DNA of 64,000 bases, from contig CM044306.1 of assembly GCA_024291935.2 (NCBI GenBank), positions 248,001-312,000 on the forward strand, given 5' to 3'. The notes beneath the pieces are model-generated. The model saw only the letters and a list, made by a program, of their open reading frames with translations. It ran no database searches and was not told where the DNA came from. Shown here in pieces: positions 32,701 to 43,062 of the stretch (its first letter is position 1; every line of letters starts with the position of its first letter). The position numbers and the translations under genes are program-made. The DNA is from Okapia johnstoni (lineage: Eukaryota > Chordata > Mammalia > Artiodactyla > Giraffidae).

Positions 32701-35205
32701 AGGTGAGGGGGATGTGAGGGGGAATGTGGGGGGAGTTGAGGGGGGAGTGAGGAGAGTGAAAGGGGAATATGGAAGTGAGAGGAAGTGAGGGGGGAGTGAG
32801 GGTGTGAGGGGGGAGTGAGGGGAGGGAGGGGGGAGTGAGGGGGAGTGAGGGGGGAGTGAGGGAGTGAGGGGGAGTGAGGGGGAGTGAGGGGGGAGTGAGG
32901 GGAGTGAGGGGGGAGTGAGGAGATTGAGGGGGGATTGTGAGGAGAGTGAGGGGGGATGTGAGGCGGGAGTGAGGGGGGACGTGAGGGGGAGTGTAAGGGG
33001 GAGTGAGGGGGGAGTGAGGAGAGTGAGGTGGGGGAGTGAGGGGGGTGTGAGGAGTGAGGGGGAGTGTGGGGGAGTGAGGGGGGATTTAGTGAGAGAGTGA
33101 GGGGGGAGTGAGGGGATGTGAGGGGGAGTGAGGGGGAAGTGAGGGGAGTGAGGGGGGAAGTTGAGGGGGGAGTGAGGGGGGGAGGAGGGGGGAGTGAGAG
33201 AGTGAGGGGGGAGGGAGGGGAGTGAGGGGGGGGGGGGGAAAGGTGAATGAGGAGAGTGAGCGGGGGAGTGAGGGGGATGAGGGGGGAGTGGAGGGGGAGT
33301 GAGGGGGAGTGAGGGGGAGTGAGGAGAGTTGAGGGGGGAGTTGAGGAGAGTGAGGGGGGAGTGAGGGGGGTGTGAGGGGGAGTGAGGGGGGGTCAGGCTC
33401 CTCTGTCGCCCATTCAGGCCAAGGGGCTGGGCATCCTTCTCTTGCTTACTGCCGGTGTGCTTCACCGCCCTTCCCCATCCCCTGCACATCTTTGTAATTA
33501 GGTCGTTCACTAACACCCTTTGTCTTCCTCCTGTTCAGTTTATCTCTATGCTTCAGGCTGGGACCCCAGGAAGCCACACGTTGACCTCTGGGCCGGACAT
33601 GTCACGGGGTCCATCCAGAGTTCCCAGCCTCTGGGGACCAGGGTAGGGGTCAGGGATGGGTAAAGGGGAAGAGCTGGCGCCAGTTAAAACCTCAGGCAAG
33701 TGGAAAAAGTGGGAAGGAACGGATGCTTCTCTGGTGTCCCCTTCCCACAATCCCAAGGCCCAGCTGTTGGAGCAGGGCTGCCCCCAGAGCTGTTGAGATA
33801 ACGTCTGCCTCTGCCCCTGGTGGGTTGCTGAAAGTCAGGGCTGAAGCACAGCGGCACCCTAGATGGCTGTGCAGCCCGCATACTGTGCAACTCACAGTGT
33901 TATTCATGCCACAGTCTATGCAAAGGAATCACCTAGCTGTTGCAGTGTGCACCTGCACAACAATCTGTGGCAGCCCCGTGGTAATAGCATGTTGCTCGGT
34001 TAGTCTGGACCCCAGGAAAGCAGAAAGAGAAGACAGGTGGGAAGAAGAGGAGAAGGGGACGGGGGAGGGATAGGGAGGCAGATCCTGGCGACATTGTTTT
34101 CCGTTCTGGCTCTGGACTCCATGGGAAACCACCATTTGTGTTCTGTTTCACGGAGATGGACTCAGAACAGCGTCCTTTCTCTTAGAAAAAACGATCCATA
34201 AGCAGTGTGGCAGAGTGAATTGTGTTTCCTCTGTGGACGCTCGGTATCGATTGCTCCATAAATGATAGCCGGCCCAGCTCCCGGTGGGTAGGGAGCAGAT
34301 GGGAAGCAAGCTCTGCTGTGTCTGGGCTGATGCTGAAAGGGGGAAAAACGACTCAAAGCCGTGCTGTTTGCACGTTTCAGGTTCCTCCCCGGCTGAGGCT
34401 CCATCCTTCCTCCCAGGGAGGTAGGCCACAGCCCGGGGATGAGATCTGATTTGGGGCGTGGGGCCGCTGGGTTAGTCCTCAGCTTCCTGGTTCCAGTTTG
34501 GGGCCAGTCCCATCTCAGGACCTGGGGCAGGGGGATCAGGCAGAAGCTGGGGGCTCCACCGGTTGGTGTGGAGAGGACTTGATGGCCGTGGACACAGAGG
34601 CTGTTCCACAGGCCTGCCTGCACCACGGCTGTATCTAGTGTGCGATTTAATGCTGACTTGTCAAGAAATAGATTGCTGGGTGGGGGTGGGGAGGGGTGGG
34701 CAGGGTCCAGTGCTGGCCAGGCATATCCTTGGGGTGCCTCGGCCCCCCAGGGGATGCTGGCTCTGGGCAAGCAACATCTCTAACCTCTTGCTTAGGACCA
34801 GCTGTTGATGATCAAACTCCTCTGAAGACAGCCACTTGTAGCTGGCCCCGGGGAACGGGGAACCCCACCTTCATCCCCTCTTGCAGCCCCGACTGGTGTG
34901 TCCTACAGGCAGTAACTGCACAGGGGTGACTGGCAATGGCACAGAGGCTTAAAACACACCCTTCCTCTGAATCAGTATCCTGAATCAAGAAGGGGAGTGT
35001 TGGGTAGCACCAAGAAGACCAGCCCCCTCTGACCACGGGGGCCCATCTTTCCTCTAGCAACCTGCCTGCCTCCTGTGTCCCCTGTCCCATACACAGAGGG
35101 AGGCAGGGTCCTGACACTCACGGAGGAGGTACTCCGAGCTGTCATGGTCATAATCGTTGTCCTCTGGGAAGTGGTTGATCCGAAAGCAGTGTCCTTTATA
35201 GATCC
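23568..35205 (-). CDS. CACNG4: CACNG4, TARP gamma-4 (partial: exons 2-4, exon 1 outside window)
   Basis: CACNG4 encodes transmembrane AMPA-receptor regulatory protein gamma-4, a four-pass protein that controls AMPA-receptor trafficking and gating at the plasma membrane. The window holds 746 coding bases in three exons with consistent phases and GT-AG borders. They cover the distal first extracellular loop, TM2-TM4 and the long cytoplasmic tail with an [13 protein letters not shown] basic/serine cluster and the C-terminal TTPV PDZ ligand. Human CACNG4 is 327 residues as I recall. Exon 1 (about 73 residues: N-terminus, TM1, GLW motif) was not found between 35206 and 64000, so intron 1 is at least 28.8 kb. 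The tail is six residues shorter than the recalled human form (see findings). Confidence 0.96.
24130..24716 (+). repeat. GC-box minisatellite next to CACNG4 exon 4 acceptor
   Basis: About 30 copies of a roughly 19-20-base unit, close to GGTGGGCGGAGCAGGGGCT, alternate with GGGAGGGGCAGGGACA-type variants. Many units contain GGGCGG, the core Sp1 site. A longer segment is repeated within the array (compare 24180-24420 with 24465-24690), showing higher-order duplication. In the CACNG4 transcript it is C-rich and begins about 45 bases upstream of the exon 4 acceptor. Confidence 0.95.
25739..27053 (+). repeat. Composite CA-rich microsatellite/minisatellite
   Basis: About 1.3 kb of (CA)n is interrupted at regular points by CCCCTCAGATA, CTCCTCAGATA, CTCAGAAATAAAC and CATGCTTCACAC-type words. 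Whole blocks recur, for example around 25920-26060, 26180-26310 and 26520-26660, so the array grew by duplicating units of a few hundred bases. It lies in CACNG4 intron 3. Apparent His/Thr-rich and Cys/Val-rich reading frames here are repeat artefacts. Confidence 0.95.
28095..28240 (+). repeat. Old L1 (L1M) 3'-end fragment
   Basis: TTTTAATTGAGGTGGAGTTC, AACCCTTTAAAGTGCACACT, TCAATGTCATTTAGTACA and CATTTTATCACCCCAGAAG follow in the order of the L1M 3' region. Confidence 0.75.
28373..28513 (-). CDS. CACNG4: CACNG4 coding exon 3
   Basis: This 141-base exon has a GGCCAG acceptor and a GTGAGC donor. It encodes [20 protein letters not shown] (TM2), the short basic RFYSRKNN loop and [11 protein letters not shown] (start of TM3). 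Against the recalled human protein it shows conservative changes only (V to I, I to F). Both ends are phase 1. Confidence 0.96.
28514..35121 (-). other. CACNG4: CACNG4 intron 2
   Basis: This 6.6-kb intron has nearly half its length in the G-rich array at 30287-33392. The rest (28514-30286, 33393-35121) is unique DNA without recognised genes. A stretch at 34185-34300 reads like a candidate conserved element. Confidence 0.9.
30287..33392 (+). repeat. 3.1-kb G-rich tandem array (GGGAGTGAG-type units)
   Basis: Some hundreds of units around GGGGGAGTGAG (about 9-12 bases) run without break, with variable G-run lengths and occasional variants (GATGTGAG, GAGGAGAGTGAG, GGAGGGAGG). There are almost no Cs. 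It includes a run of 21 Gs near 32422-32442. The template strand of CACNG4 is G-rich here, so the transcript is (CTCACTCCCC)n-like. The long Pro/Ser/Leu-rich minus-strand frame from 33516 is a by-product of the repeat. Confidence 0.97.
35122..35205 (-). CDS. CACNG4: CACNG4 coding exon 2
   Basis: This 84-base exon has a CTCCAG acceptor and a GTGAGTG donor. It encodes [20 protein letters not shown] and the following DSSEYLL, the distal part of the first extracellular loop and a signature of the gamma-2/3/4/8 TARP class. Phase 1 on both sides joins exon 3 through a split Arg codon. Confidence 0.96.
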
Positions 35206-35989
35206 CTGGAGGAGCAGAGGAAAAGAGCCGTGTGAGTGTTCCGAGGGCCCCCACATCCATTCACCCAGACTTGCGTGCTGTGTGTGCCCAGCTCTGGCAC
35301 ACACGGGGGAGCAGAAGAGCAGCCCAGGCCTGACAGGGGGAGTTGGCAAGGGGGTCGGCACACAGAGGACCACTCAGCGAGGAATGTGCCCACGGCTGGC
35401 TGTATCCCTCCGTTGGGTCCTGATCTGCTGCCTTCAGAGTTGGGGTGCTGGTCTCCAGAGCCCCTGCGCAACAGGCTGGCCTTGGTCAGGACAGTGGGGG
35501 ACAGCCAAGGGTGTCAGGGATGGCACCCTAAGTGGGACACCCTTTGATGGCATGCTCTGTGTGAGTCAGACGCGAACGACTTAATTACCCGCCTCATCTC
35601 CTCCTCTGTAGAATGGAGAGACCACTTGCCTCTTCTCCTGGGGATCTGAGCTGACACTGAAATGCCTGCAGACGCCTCCTGGCCCACGGCGATGGCTCAG
35701 GGGAGAGTGCTGCTATGGACCCAGACATCACCCCCTTCACTCTGCGGGTCTCCCTCTGCAGTGAGGGGCTCAGCTGGGGGTGAGCCGTGAGCATCTGTGA
35801 CAAGAGGGAGCAGCACCAGGCAGGCTGGTGTCAGGGTGGCCAGAGTGGGGGCCGCGGAGGCCAGAGGGGGCCACGCCTGATTCCAGACATTGCAGGGGAT
35901 GCCGAGCCAGTGCTTCCCAGGCATGGTGGGCGAGGTGGCGCTCTCTGCCCTTACCCCCTTCCCTTGTACACTTTTTGGGCTACTTTATT

Positions 35990-36140
35990 TTTGTTGTTGT
36001 TCAGTCACTAAGTCGGGTCCAACTCTTTGTGACCCCATGGACTACAGCATGCCAGGCTTCCCTGTCCTTCACTTGTCTCCGAGAGTTTGCTCAAACTCAC
36101 GTCCTTTGAGTCGGTGATGCCATCCAACCATCTCACTGTC
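35990..36140 (-). mobile_element. BovB 3'-end fragment, antisense
   Basis: TTGTTGTTGTTCAGTCACTA, TTTGTGACCCCATGGACTAC, GCATGCCAGGCTTCCCTGTC and GAGTCGGTGATGCCATCCAA are the reverse complement of the BovB 3' terminus. About 150 bases remain. Confidence 0.9.
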
Positions 36141-36339
36141 TACTTTAAGGGTCTAAACAAAATCACTGAGTCCCCCATGCTTGTCAGCCCAGTCAAACAC
36201 TAAGAGGCTGACAATAATCTCCCTTCAGAGCTGTTCTCCAGAGGTTAGCGGTCAGTCATGCATCTTCCACCTCTTTCTCCGTGTTGCATACCGGCCTGTG
36301 CACATGTCTGTGAGGCTCCCCTGATTTTAAAACATTGAT

Positions 36340-36900
36340 CTTTTTACTTGGAGGTAATTTAAATTTACATACAGTTGTCAGAAACAATGCAGGGAGACTC
36401 CATGTCCCTGTTACTGAGTTTCCTCCAGTGATGACGTCACAACCAGGGTCCTGACACTGCTCATCAGGGACACCCACCACCCTGAGGACCCCTCATGCCA
36501 CCCACAGCCACATCCACTCTCCTGTCCCCAGCCTCTCACCCTGACCCAGGGCAACCACCGAGATGACCTCTGTTTCTATAAACGGAATCAGACAGTCTAT
36601 AACCTGTGGGGACTGGCCCTTTCATTCAGCATAATTCGAGATTCACCAGTTGTGGTATCACCAGCTTGCTCCTTCTGACTGCAGAGCAATATTCCACGGC
36701 ATAGCTGTACCACAGTTTATGACACCTGGATCATTTCCAGCTAGCACACCTGTGGTTTCCAGCTGTTTCTACTAATGCTGTTATGAACAGGTTTGGAGGT
36801 GAATCAAAGTCATGCTTCCTGGGCTAGGTGCCTGGGAGTGCAGCCGCTGGGGGTTGTGACGCTGTGTGTTTGTTCTTAGAGGCTGCCATGCTGGCTTCCA
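36340..36900 (+). repeat. Old L1 (L1M) 3'-end fragment
   Basis: It follows the L1M order: GAGGTAATTTAAATTTACAT, a proline-codon-like C-rich middle, TCTGTTTCTATAAACGGAAT, TTTCATTCAGCATAATTCGA, GCAATATTCCACGGCATAGC, then GCTGTTATGAACAGG. It is strongly diverged. Confidence 0.75.
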
Positions 36901-38697
36901 GAATGGCTGTATCCCCTATTTTGAAAAAGGGATAATACAACACACTTCACTCTGTCACCTACCCTGTCATGTAATAACATGTGCACACACCTCTCAAGGT
37001 CAATACCTATAGATTTAACTTAAAAAAACTTATTTTTCTTTAATGAAAAATAATAAACTGATACTCATCCAAAAGTTGCTGAAAATCTTAGGAAACAGCA
37101 TAGGGACTAAAGGACTAACATTTGCTCCCACACTGATCATGCTAACATCATGTTTTGGCATAAACGAGAAAACCGTATATTTATATATTCAATATAATGT
37201 ATATACACCTGAAAACAAAACAGGCTTGAAGCATTAGCTTACATACAGACACGTTAGCTCAAGAGGGCTTTCCAGTGCATTTCGCTAACCTCCACTCTGC
37301 ATTCAGGGTACTATTTTCTATTTGATAGAAATTTTAAATAGGAATCACACCGTCCAACATATTAACACACTTTTTCACACATTGTCTTAGGTGTCTGTGA
37401 CGCCACACGTGATTATGTTTCATCATCCAGCCAGGGCGGGGCCGGGAGGGGGCCTACGCGGGCCTCAGAGCGGGCAGGGCCCTGGGGCTCCAGACTGTGA
37501 GATGACAGTGTCCTTTTGTTCATCATGGCAGCCCTGGCACAAACACAGGTGAGCGGCCGTGTGAGAGGAAGTGCAACACTCCTGATTCGACGGTCAGAGG
37601 CCAGCCCTGCAAGAAGGTAGATGGACACGTGGGCCTTCCCGCTCCTCCATCAGCTGTGGAGTCCCCGGGCGACGTCCAGGGATCTGCACCTACTGCCCCT
37701 GCAGAAGGGTCTTCCTGCTGGGCGTGCAGAGAGACACCCAAACTCTCAGGCTCCCAGAACCCCTGGTGTGGAGCCCTCCCCCGAACCCCCAGCCAGCGGT
37801 GGGCACCTCTCCCCTCCCAAGGCATTCTGTGTGCAAACAGCTTTAACTTCAAATTCCCGAGAAGTCAACCTGCCTCTGTGAAACTCCATCTGTGGGAATT
37901 ACATGTAACCTCTGGGAATAAAAGAATCCATCATCTGTCATGTGTCAACCCTTCAAGTCATCAAAGAGAGGAACTGTGTCCGACGGAACGAAGGACCAGT
38001 TGTTTTTCCAGCCATCTGGGATTTGCACAAAAGTGAGGACTGAGGCTGAGGATGCACGGGAGGTGGTTGGCAAGCTGCCACAGTTGGGACCAGACTCATC
38101 CCCCGGCCTGACCTTATTACGGGCTGGAAGCCCGACCACACTCCCACTAGCCCGCTCCCCCGACCCCAGCCTAAAGAAGTGGGCGCTGCAGGGAGCGCAC
38201 AGGGAGCCTGATAAGATTGCCCCCGTCCCCCAAGCCGAGAACCTGGGTGCTTGCCCTCAGTGGATATGCCCCAGGTCATATCTCCCCATTTCCTTCAGCC
38301 ATTTCTCTATCAATGGTTCCGGCCTGTCTCCAGCCTCGCTCCCGGCTCTGGGTCACCCAGAAGCACAGCCCCCACAGCAGGCCACGCCTGGGCTGGGTCT
38401 GACGCCCAGAGCCTAGGGCCCTACCCTGCCCTTCTCTGGATCCCGAGCTTCTGCTCCGGGACCTGCTGTCCCTGAGACTCAGCCTCCTGGCCTCACCGCC
38501 CCCAACCTGTTTTTGTGGAGTGTTTAGTCCGAAGGACTTCACATTTATCTCCGTCGAATTCAATTTTGTTAGCATCGGCCCCAAGGCACTTAACAGGGAG
38601 AAAATTAATGGCTGATGTGAGAAGAGAGAAAGCCAGCCCAACTCCCCTCATGAGTGTTCTTTTGGTAATCAGGCTGTTTGCTGTGTTATCTATTAAG

Positions 38698-38916
38698 ACG
38701 TGGGTTTCCCAGGTGGCGCCAGTGGTAAAGAATCTGCCTGCCAAGTCAGACATCAGAAACACAGGTTCGATCCCTGAGTCAGAAAGATCCCCAAGAAGGA
38801 ATGGCAACCCACTGCAGTATTCTTGCCTGGGAAATCCCATGGACAGAGGAGCCTGGTGGGCTACAGTCCATGGGGTAGCAAAGAGTCGGACACGACAGAG
38901 CCTATGTGCCCCTCAG
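38698..38916 (+). mobile_element. Bov-tA SINE
   Basis: A tRNA-derived head (GTTTCCCAGGTGGCGCCAGT, GGTTCGATCCCTGAG) joins the Bov-A body (GGAATGGCAACCCACTGCAG to GTCGGACACGACAGAGCC). CTATTAAG flanks it at about 38690-38697 and 38917-38924. Confidence 0.92.
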
Positions 38917-41900
38917 CTATTAAGTGGTGCATAGGGCAGTGGTTAATTTGGGGGTCCCAGATTGGCCAGGCCGCAGGAATACCAAGGCCCTCCCAAGGTT
39001 GTGGTCTCTGCTCCTGGAGACAAGTGGTTCTCTCCTTCTGGGGGTCAGAAGACCCCAGTGTGAAGAGACCTCATGGGACACGTGGCCTCCGATCAGTTAC
39101 TCCTTCATCGGGTAAAACTCGGGACTCGGGTCCTGGGGAGCCCTCCTGCTGAGACTCCAGGAGGATTTTGTGGAGAAAAGGTTCAGGAACGCCTGCAGCG
39201 GCTCACGTACGCTTTCTCTACGTCCATCAAGTCCCAGGTATTTCTCCAGGCACAGGAAACATCTGGAAAGAAATATCCTAAAATGTGCCCATTGTTTTGT
39301 TTCTGAGTGAATTCAGATGTTCCTCTTTACATTTCGTTTGTTTTTTGTAAATTTTCTACAGTGTCTGAAAATGAACCAGTGAGGTTTCTTGACAGAAAGA
39401 AAGGAAACCAGGTCTTTGATTCCAAGGAAAGTGTGGGTCTGCGTCTGCAGTGATGGCAGGGCTGTGCGCCGTGGAGGCTGGAGGGGCTGTGACCATAGTG
39501 GCCACGAGTGCGGGTGAGTCTCCCGGTTCCTCCCCTGTGGGCCCTGCAGTTGTGCCCTGATGGACAGTGGGTGACCGGCCCCCGGGACTGAGGTGGTGAC
39601 GGGCACCAGGACTCTCAACACTAAACCCAGAGGCGCCGCAGGAAAGCCGGGAGAGCTGGTCACCCTGTGAGTCACTTCAGGGGTGATGCAAGCCTCCACA
39701 ACCGGCCTCCCAGGAGGTCAGTGGTAACTGGGGGAGCCCTGGAGAAAAGATGTGATGGTGTGATGACGGTGTTAGGCGGTGTGATGACTACCTTCACACG
39801 CTCCCTCACGGCCTGCGGAGCATTTTCACCATCACTACCCCTGTGCTCCTCACGGACACCGCTAGCACCATCAGTGCGCACGCCCAGGTGCCCACGCTCA
39901 CCTCTCTGCCCACCTTTGCTCCTCAGAGTGGCCCCCAGCCCCGCACAGCGTCACCTGCTCCTGTTACTCTTGCCTTTGGCTCGTGGCCCTGGGAAGGTCA
40001 CCAGGGAGACTGCACACGTGCTCCATGCTTGCGGAGCTGGAGGCTTGGGGATCAGGACCCCCACCTCCGGGGAGACCTCTGAGCAGGAGGGTGGGAGCCG
40101 CTAGGGAGGTGTCCCCATCCTCTACCCTTGGGGTCCCTTCTGCCAGCTTCTGGGGGCGGGTCCCTGCAGGACCAAACCAGCGATGCCCCTCACACCGCTT
40201 TGGGCCCCAACCTGGGTTTCACCCTGCTGCCCGCCTCCCACCCAGGACACTGCACCTGCACGCAGGCCCTGGCTCAGGCTTAGATGGAAGCCGGCCCTTC
40301 AGCCCTTCTCTTCTTTGTAAAAACACGCCTTTGTGGATGCCCTGATCTCCCAAGCCCCAGGGCAAGGGCCCGACTCTGAGCTGAGCGTGGAAGCACTGCC
40401 CTGGGCATGAAGGAGAGCCTTTGCGCGTCCTGGAGGAGAGGCCCCGGCGTCCCTGCAGAGCAGCCACCCTCCTGTAACTGGGACCTCCCTGTTGGTGCAG
40501 GCGCACTCTCCCCTCTCCAGCCTTGAGGAGGCAAGCTGTTGAAAACCGGCGGCCCGGCTCCTACAGAGCAGCTCTGGGCTTGAGAGGCCGCGTGGCCGAG
40601 CTGGACCTTCCTGGGGAGCCTTGGCTCGCCGGCTCGTGAGTGACTCCATGGGGCCCCTTTGAACCATTATGACCTGCAGCGCCTGCATCCAACGTCCATG
40701 TCTGAGCACCTGCCATGTGCTCGGTGCTGGGGGCTGAGCGAGGGCAGCGGACCCACCCAGGACCCACCCAGGAAGCTCACTGCCTGCTTCCTGGCTCATG
40801 GTTGCTCTGGGCCTCGTGGCTCCCTCTGCGTCAGATGGGCCGTGTGATCACTCCAGCAGGACGTGAGCAGGACGTGACCGGCATCCTTCCTGGAGAGGGC
40901 TCTGGGCAGGTGCTGCAACCCTCCCCCAGACAGCCTCCTCCCCTCACCGGTCAGCCCAGGGGATGGTAGAGCCACAGGACGGGCCAGCCTGGATCCCTGA
41001 TCCCTGGCGGAGGAGGGTCCCCTCGCAGAGGACTGCCCCGTTTGCCTCGTGGGCAGTAAGTCTGCATTGGTGTGCTTTGGTTGCAGCAATAATCAGTAAG
41101 ACAGGCACGGTCTCTGCTGACCTGAAACCGTTCAGGTACACGGTCATCCAGTGACGACTAGGACAAGGGTCTGAGCGGGGAGCCCAGAGTTTCCAAGAGC
41201 ATGTGATTCGAGGCCGCAGACCAGAGGTCAAGACGGCTTCTCCTCGACTGGAAGACGGGAAGTGTCTTTACAGCCTTTCAGAGCTGAAGTGGAGCCCGAG
41301 GAGTCCTTGCAGTCAGAGCATTTTGAAGAGGATCAACCCTGGTGATGTGGAAAGTGAATCTGTAATTTTAAACCCACTTCCTGGAGATGCCTTCGGACCA
41401 GACTGTGTTCCGACTGGAGTCTGGGGAGGAGCCCTCCACATCCCTCCCCCTGGCCAAGTGCTCGGGATGCAGAGCCTGGGCTCCTGAGCCCAGGAGAAGA
41501 TTCCCTCGTGACCTTGTCTCCTTCCTGACACGGGCCTTTAGGTCACTGAAGCGCATGACCTGTTTGGGGTCTTCCTTGATGTTGAGTGGTTTATCCACTC
41601 AGCTCTTTGCCCACTCTTTCCTTTAGTTCAGAGTCTACCTGTTGATGCCGGGCCCTGTGGAGCCCAGAGCCTCAGTCTAGCTGGCAAGAGCCCACCACTA
41701 GTTAGGGAGGAGAGTGTCCACGTTGCCATGGAACTGGGAATCAGTGGTACCATGTGCTCCAGGGAGGCAGTGGCATCAGGGTGTGTCAGGCATGGGGGCT
41801 GAGTGCTGGATGGTGCTGGGCAGCTGGGGAGGGGCTGCGGCCCAGCAGAGCTGAGCAATGATGGTGGGGGCCCCAGAGGCATGGCTGGGGGTGCACCTCT

Positions 41901-42571
41901 GGAGGAGAGCTGTGTGAGGAGGGTGGGCGGCGGGGCGGTGGACTTAGGCTGAGAGAAGTGGGTGGTGCAGCCGCCTGGATTCAAGGCCGTCTGCTCCGAG
42001 GTGCCTCCGTGACTCCAATGCTGGAGGAGTGTCCCCGTGAATGCAGGGACCTCTCGTTCCTAACAGCCCGGCGTGTCGCTGATTCTATTCCCAGCCTGGC
42101 TCAGTGGAGATTCAACCTGTTACATGTGAGGGCCTCACCCCAGGGCCTCTTGGGTGTCTTATTTTAGTCCCTGAGGAGCTCAGCTGCCCGGGAGATGGCT
42201 CCCCTGGGATTGACAAGCTCTCCCTTCATTGCCCCCCTCGAGCTGCAGCACCTTGCAAGGAGGGAGGTGCTTAGAGCCGGCAGCTTCCTGCAGCTGCCAT
42301 ACCGACCAACCATCGTCGCCTCAGTCTCCATGGTGGTCAGCAGCGTGGGGGGAGGGTGGGGAACCTCAGATCAGCCAGCCTCAGCCATTGCTCACAGGCA
42401 GTCATGAGCAGAGAGTGTCTTGAGCAGTGATGGGCCTCAACTTGAACCGTTTCAGATCCAAAAGAGAAGAATGGGTTCTACTGACCCCTGGACCTCCCTC
42501 GGCTCTGGCCTGTAAGCAGGTGGCGGACAGGCCTCTGAGAGATGCTGCTTGTCTGCCCCAGCAGGCTAGGG

Positions 42572-43062
42572 GAGTGTATTAAAGAGCACAGACATCACTT
42601 TGCCAACAAAGGTACGTATAGTCAAATAATCTATGGTTTTCCCAGTAGTCATGTACTGATGTGAGAGTTGGAACATAAGGAAGGCTGAGCGCCAAAGCAT
42701 TGATGCTTTTGAACTGTGGTGCTGGAGAAGACTCTTGAGAGTCCCTTGGACTACAAGGAGATCAAACCAGTCAACCCTAAAGGAAATCAGTCCTGAATAA
42801 TCATTGGAAGGACTGATGCTGAAGCTGAAGCTCCAATACTGTGGCCACCTGATGTGATGAGCTGACTCATTAGACAAGGCCCTGATGCAGGGCAAGACCA
42901 AGAACAAGGAAGGGGGTGACAGAGGATGGGATGGTTGGATGGCATCATTGACTTAATGGACATGAGTTGAAGCAAACGTGGGGAGATGGTGAAGGACAGG
43001 GAAGCCTGTCGTGCTGCAATTCATGGGGTCGCAAAGAGTTGGACAAGACTGAGCGACTGAAC
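42572..43062 (+). mobile_element. BovB 3'-end, sense
   Basis: About 490 bases start inside the RT C-terminal region (AGCACAGACATCACTTTGCC) and run to the terminal GAGTTGGACAAGACTGAGCG. The residual frame is broken by stops and deletions. Confidence 0.93.

Noticed and set aside
32443..33516. 357-residue minus-strand open frame, rich in Pro, Ser and Leu
   Set aside because: It is the complement of the GGGAGTGAG array. It has no domain, only repeat-driven composition, and lies inside CACNG4 intron 2.
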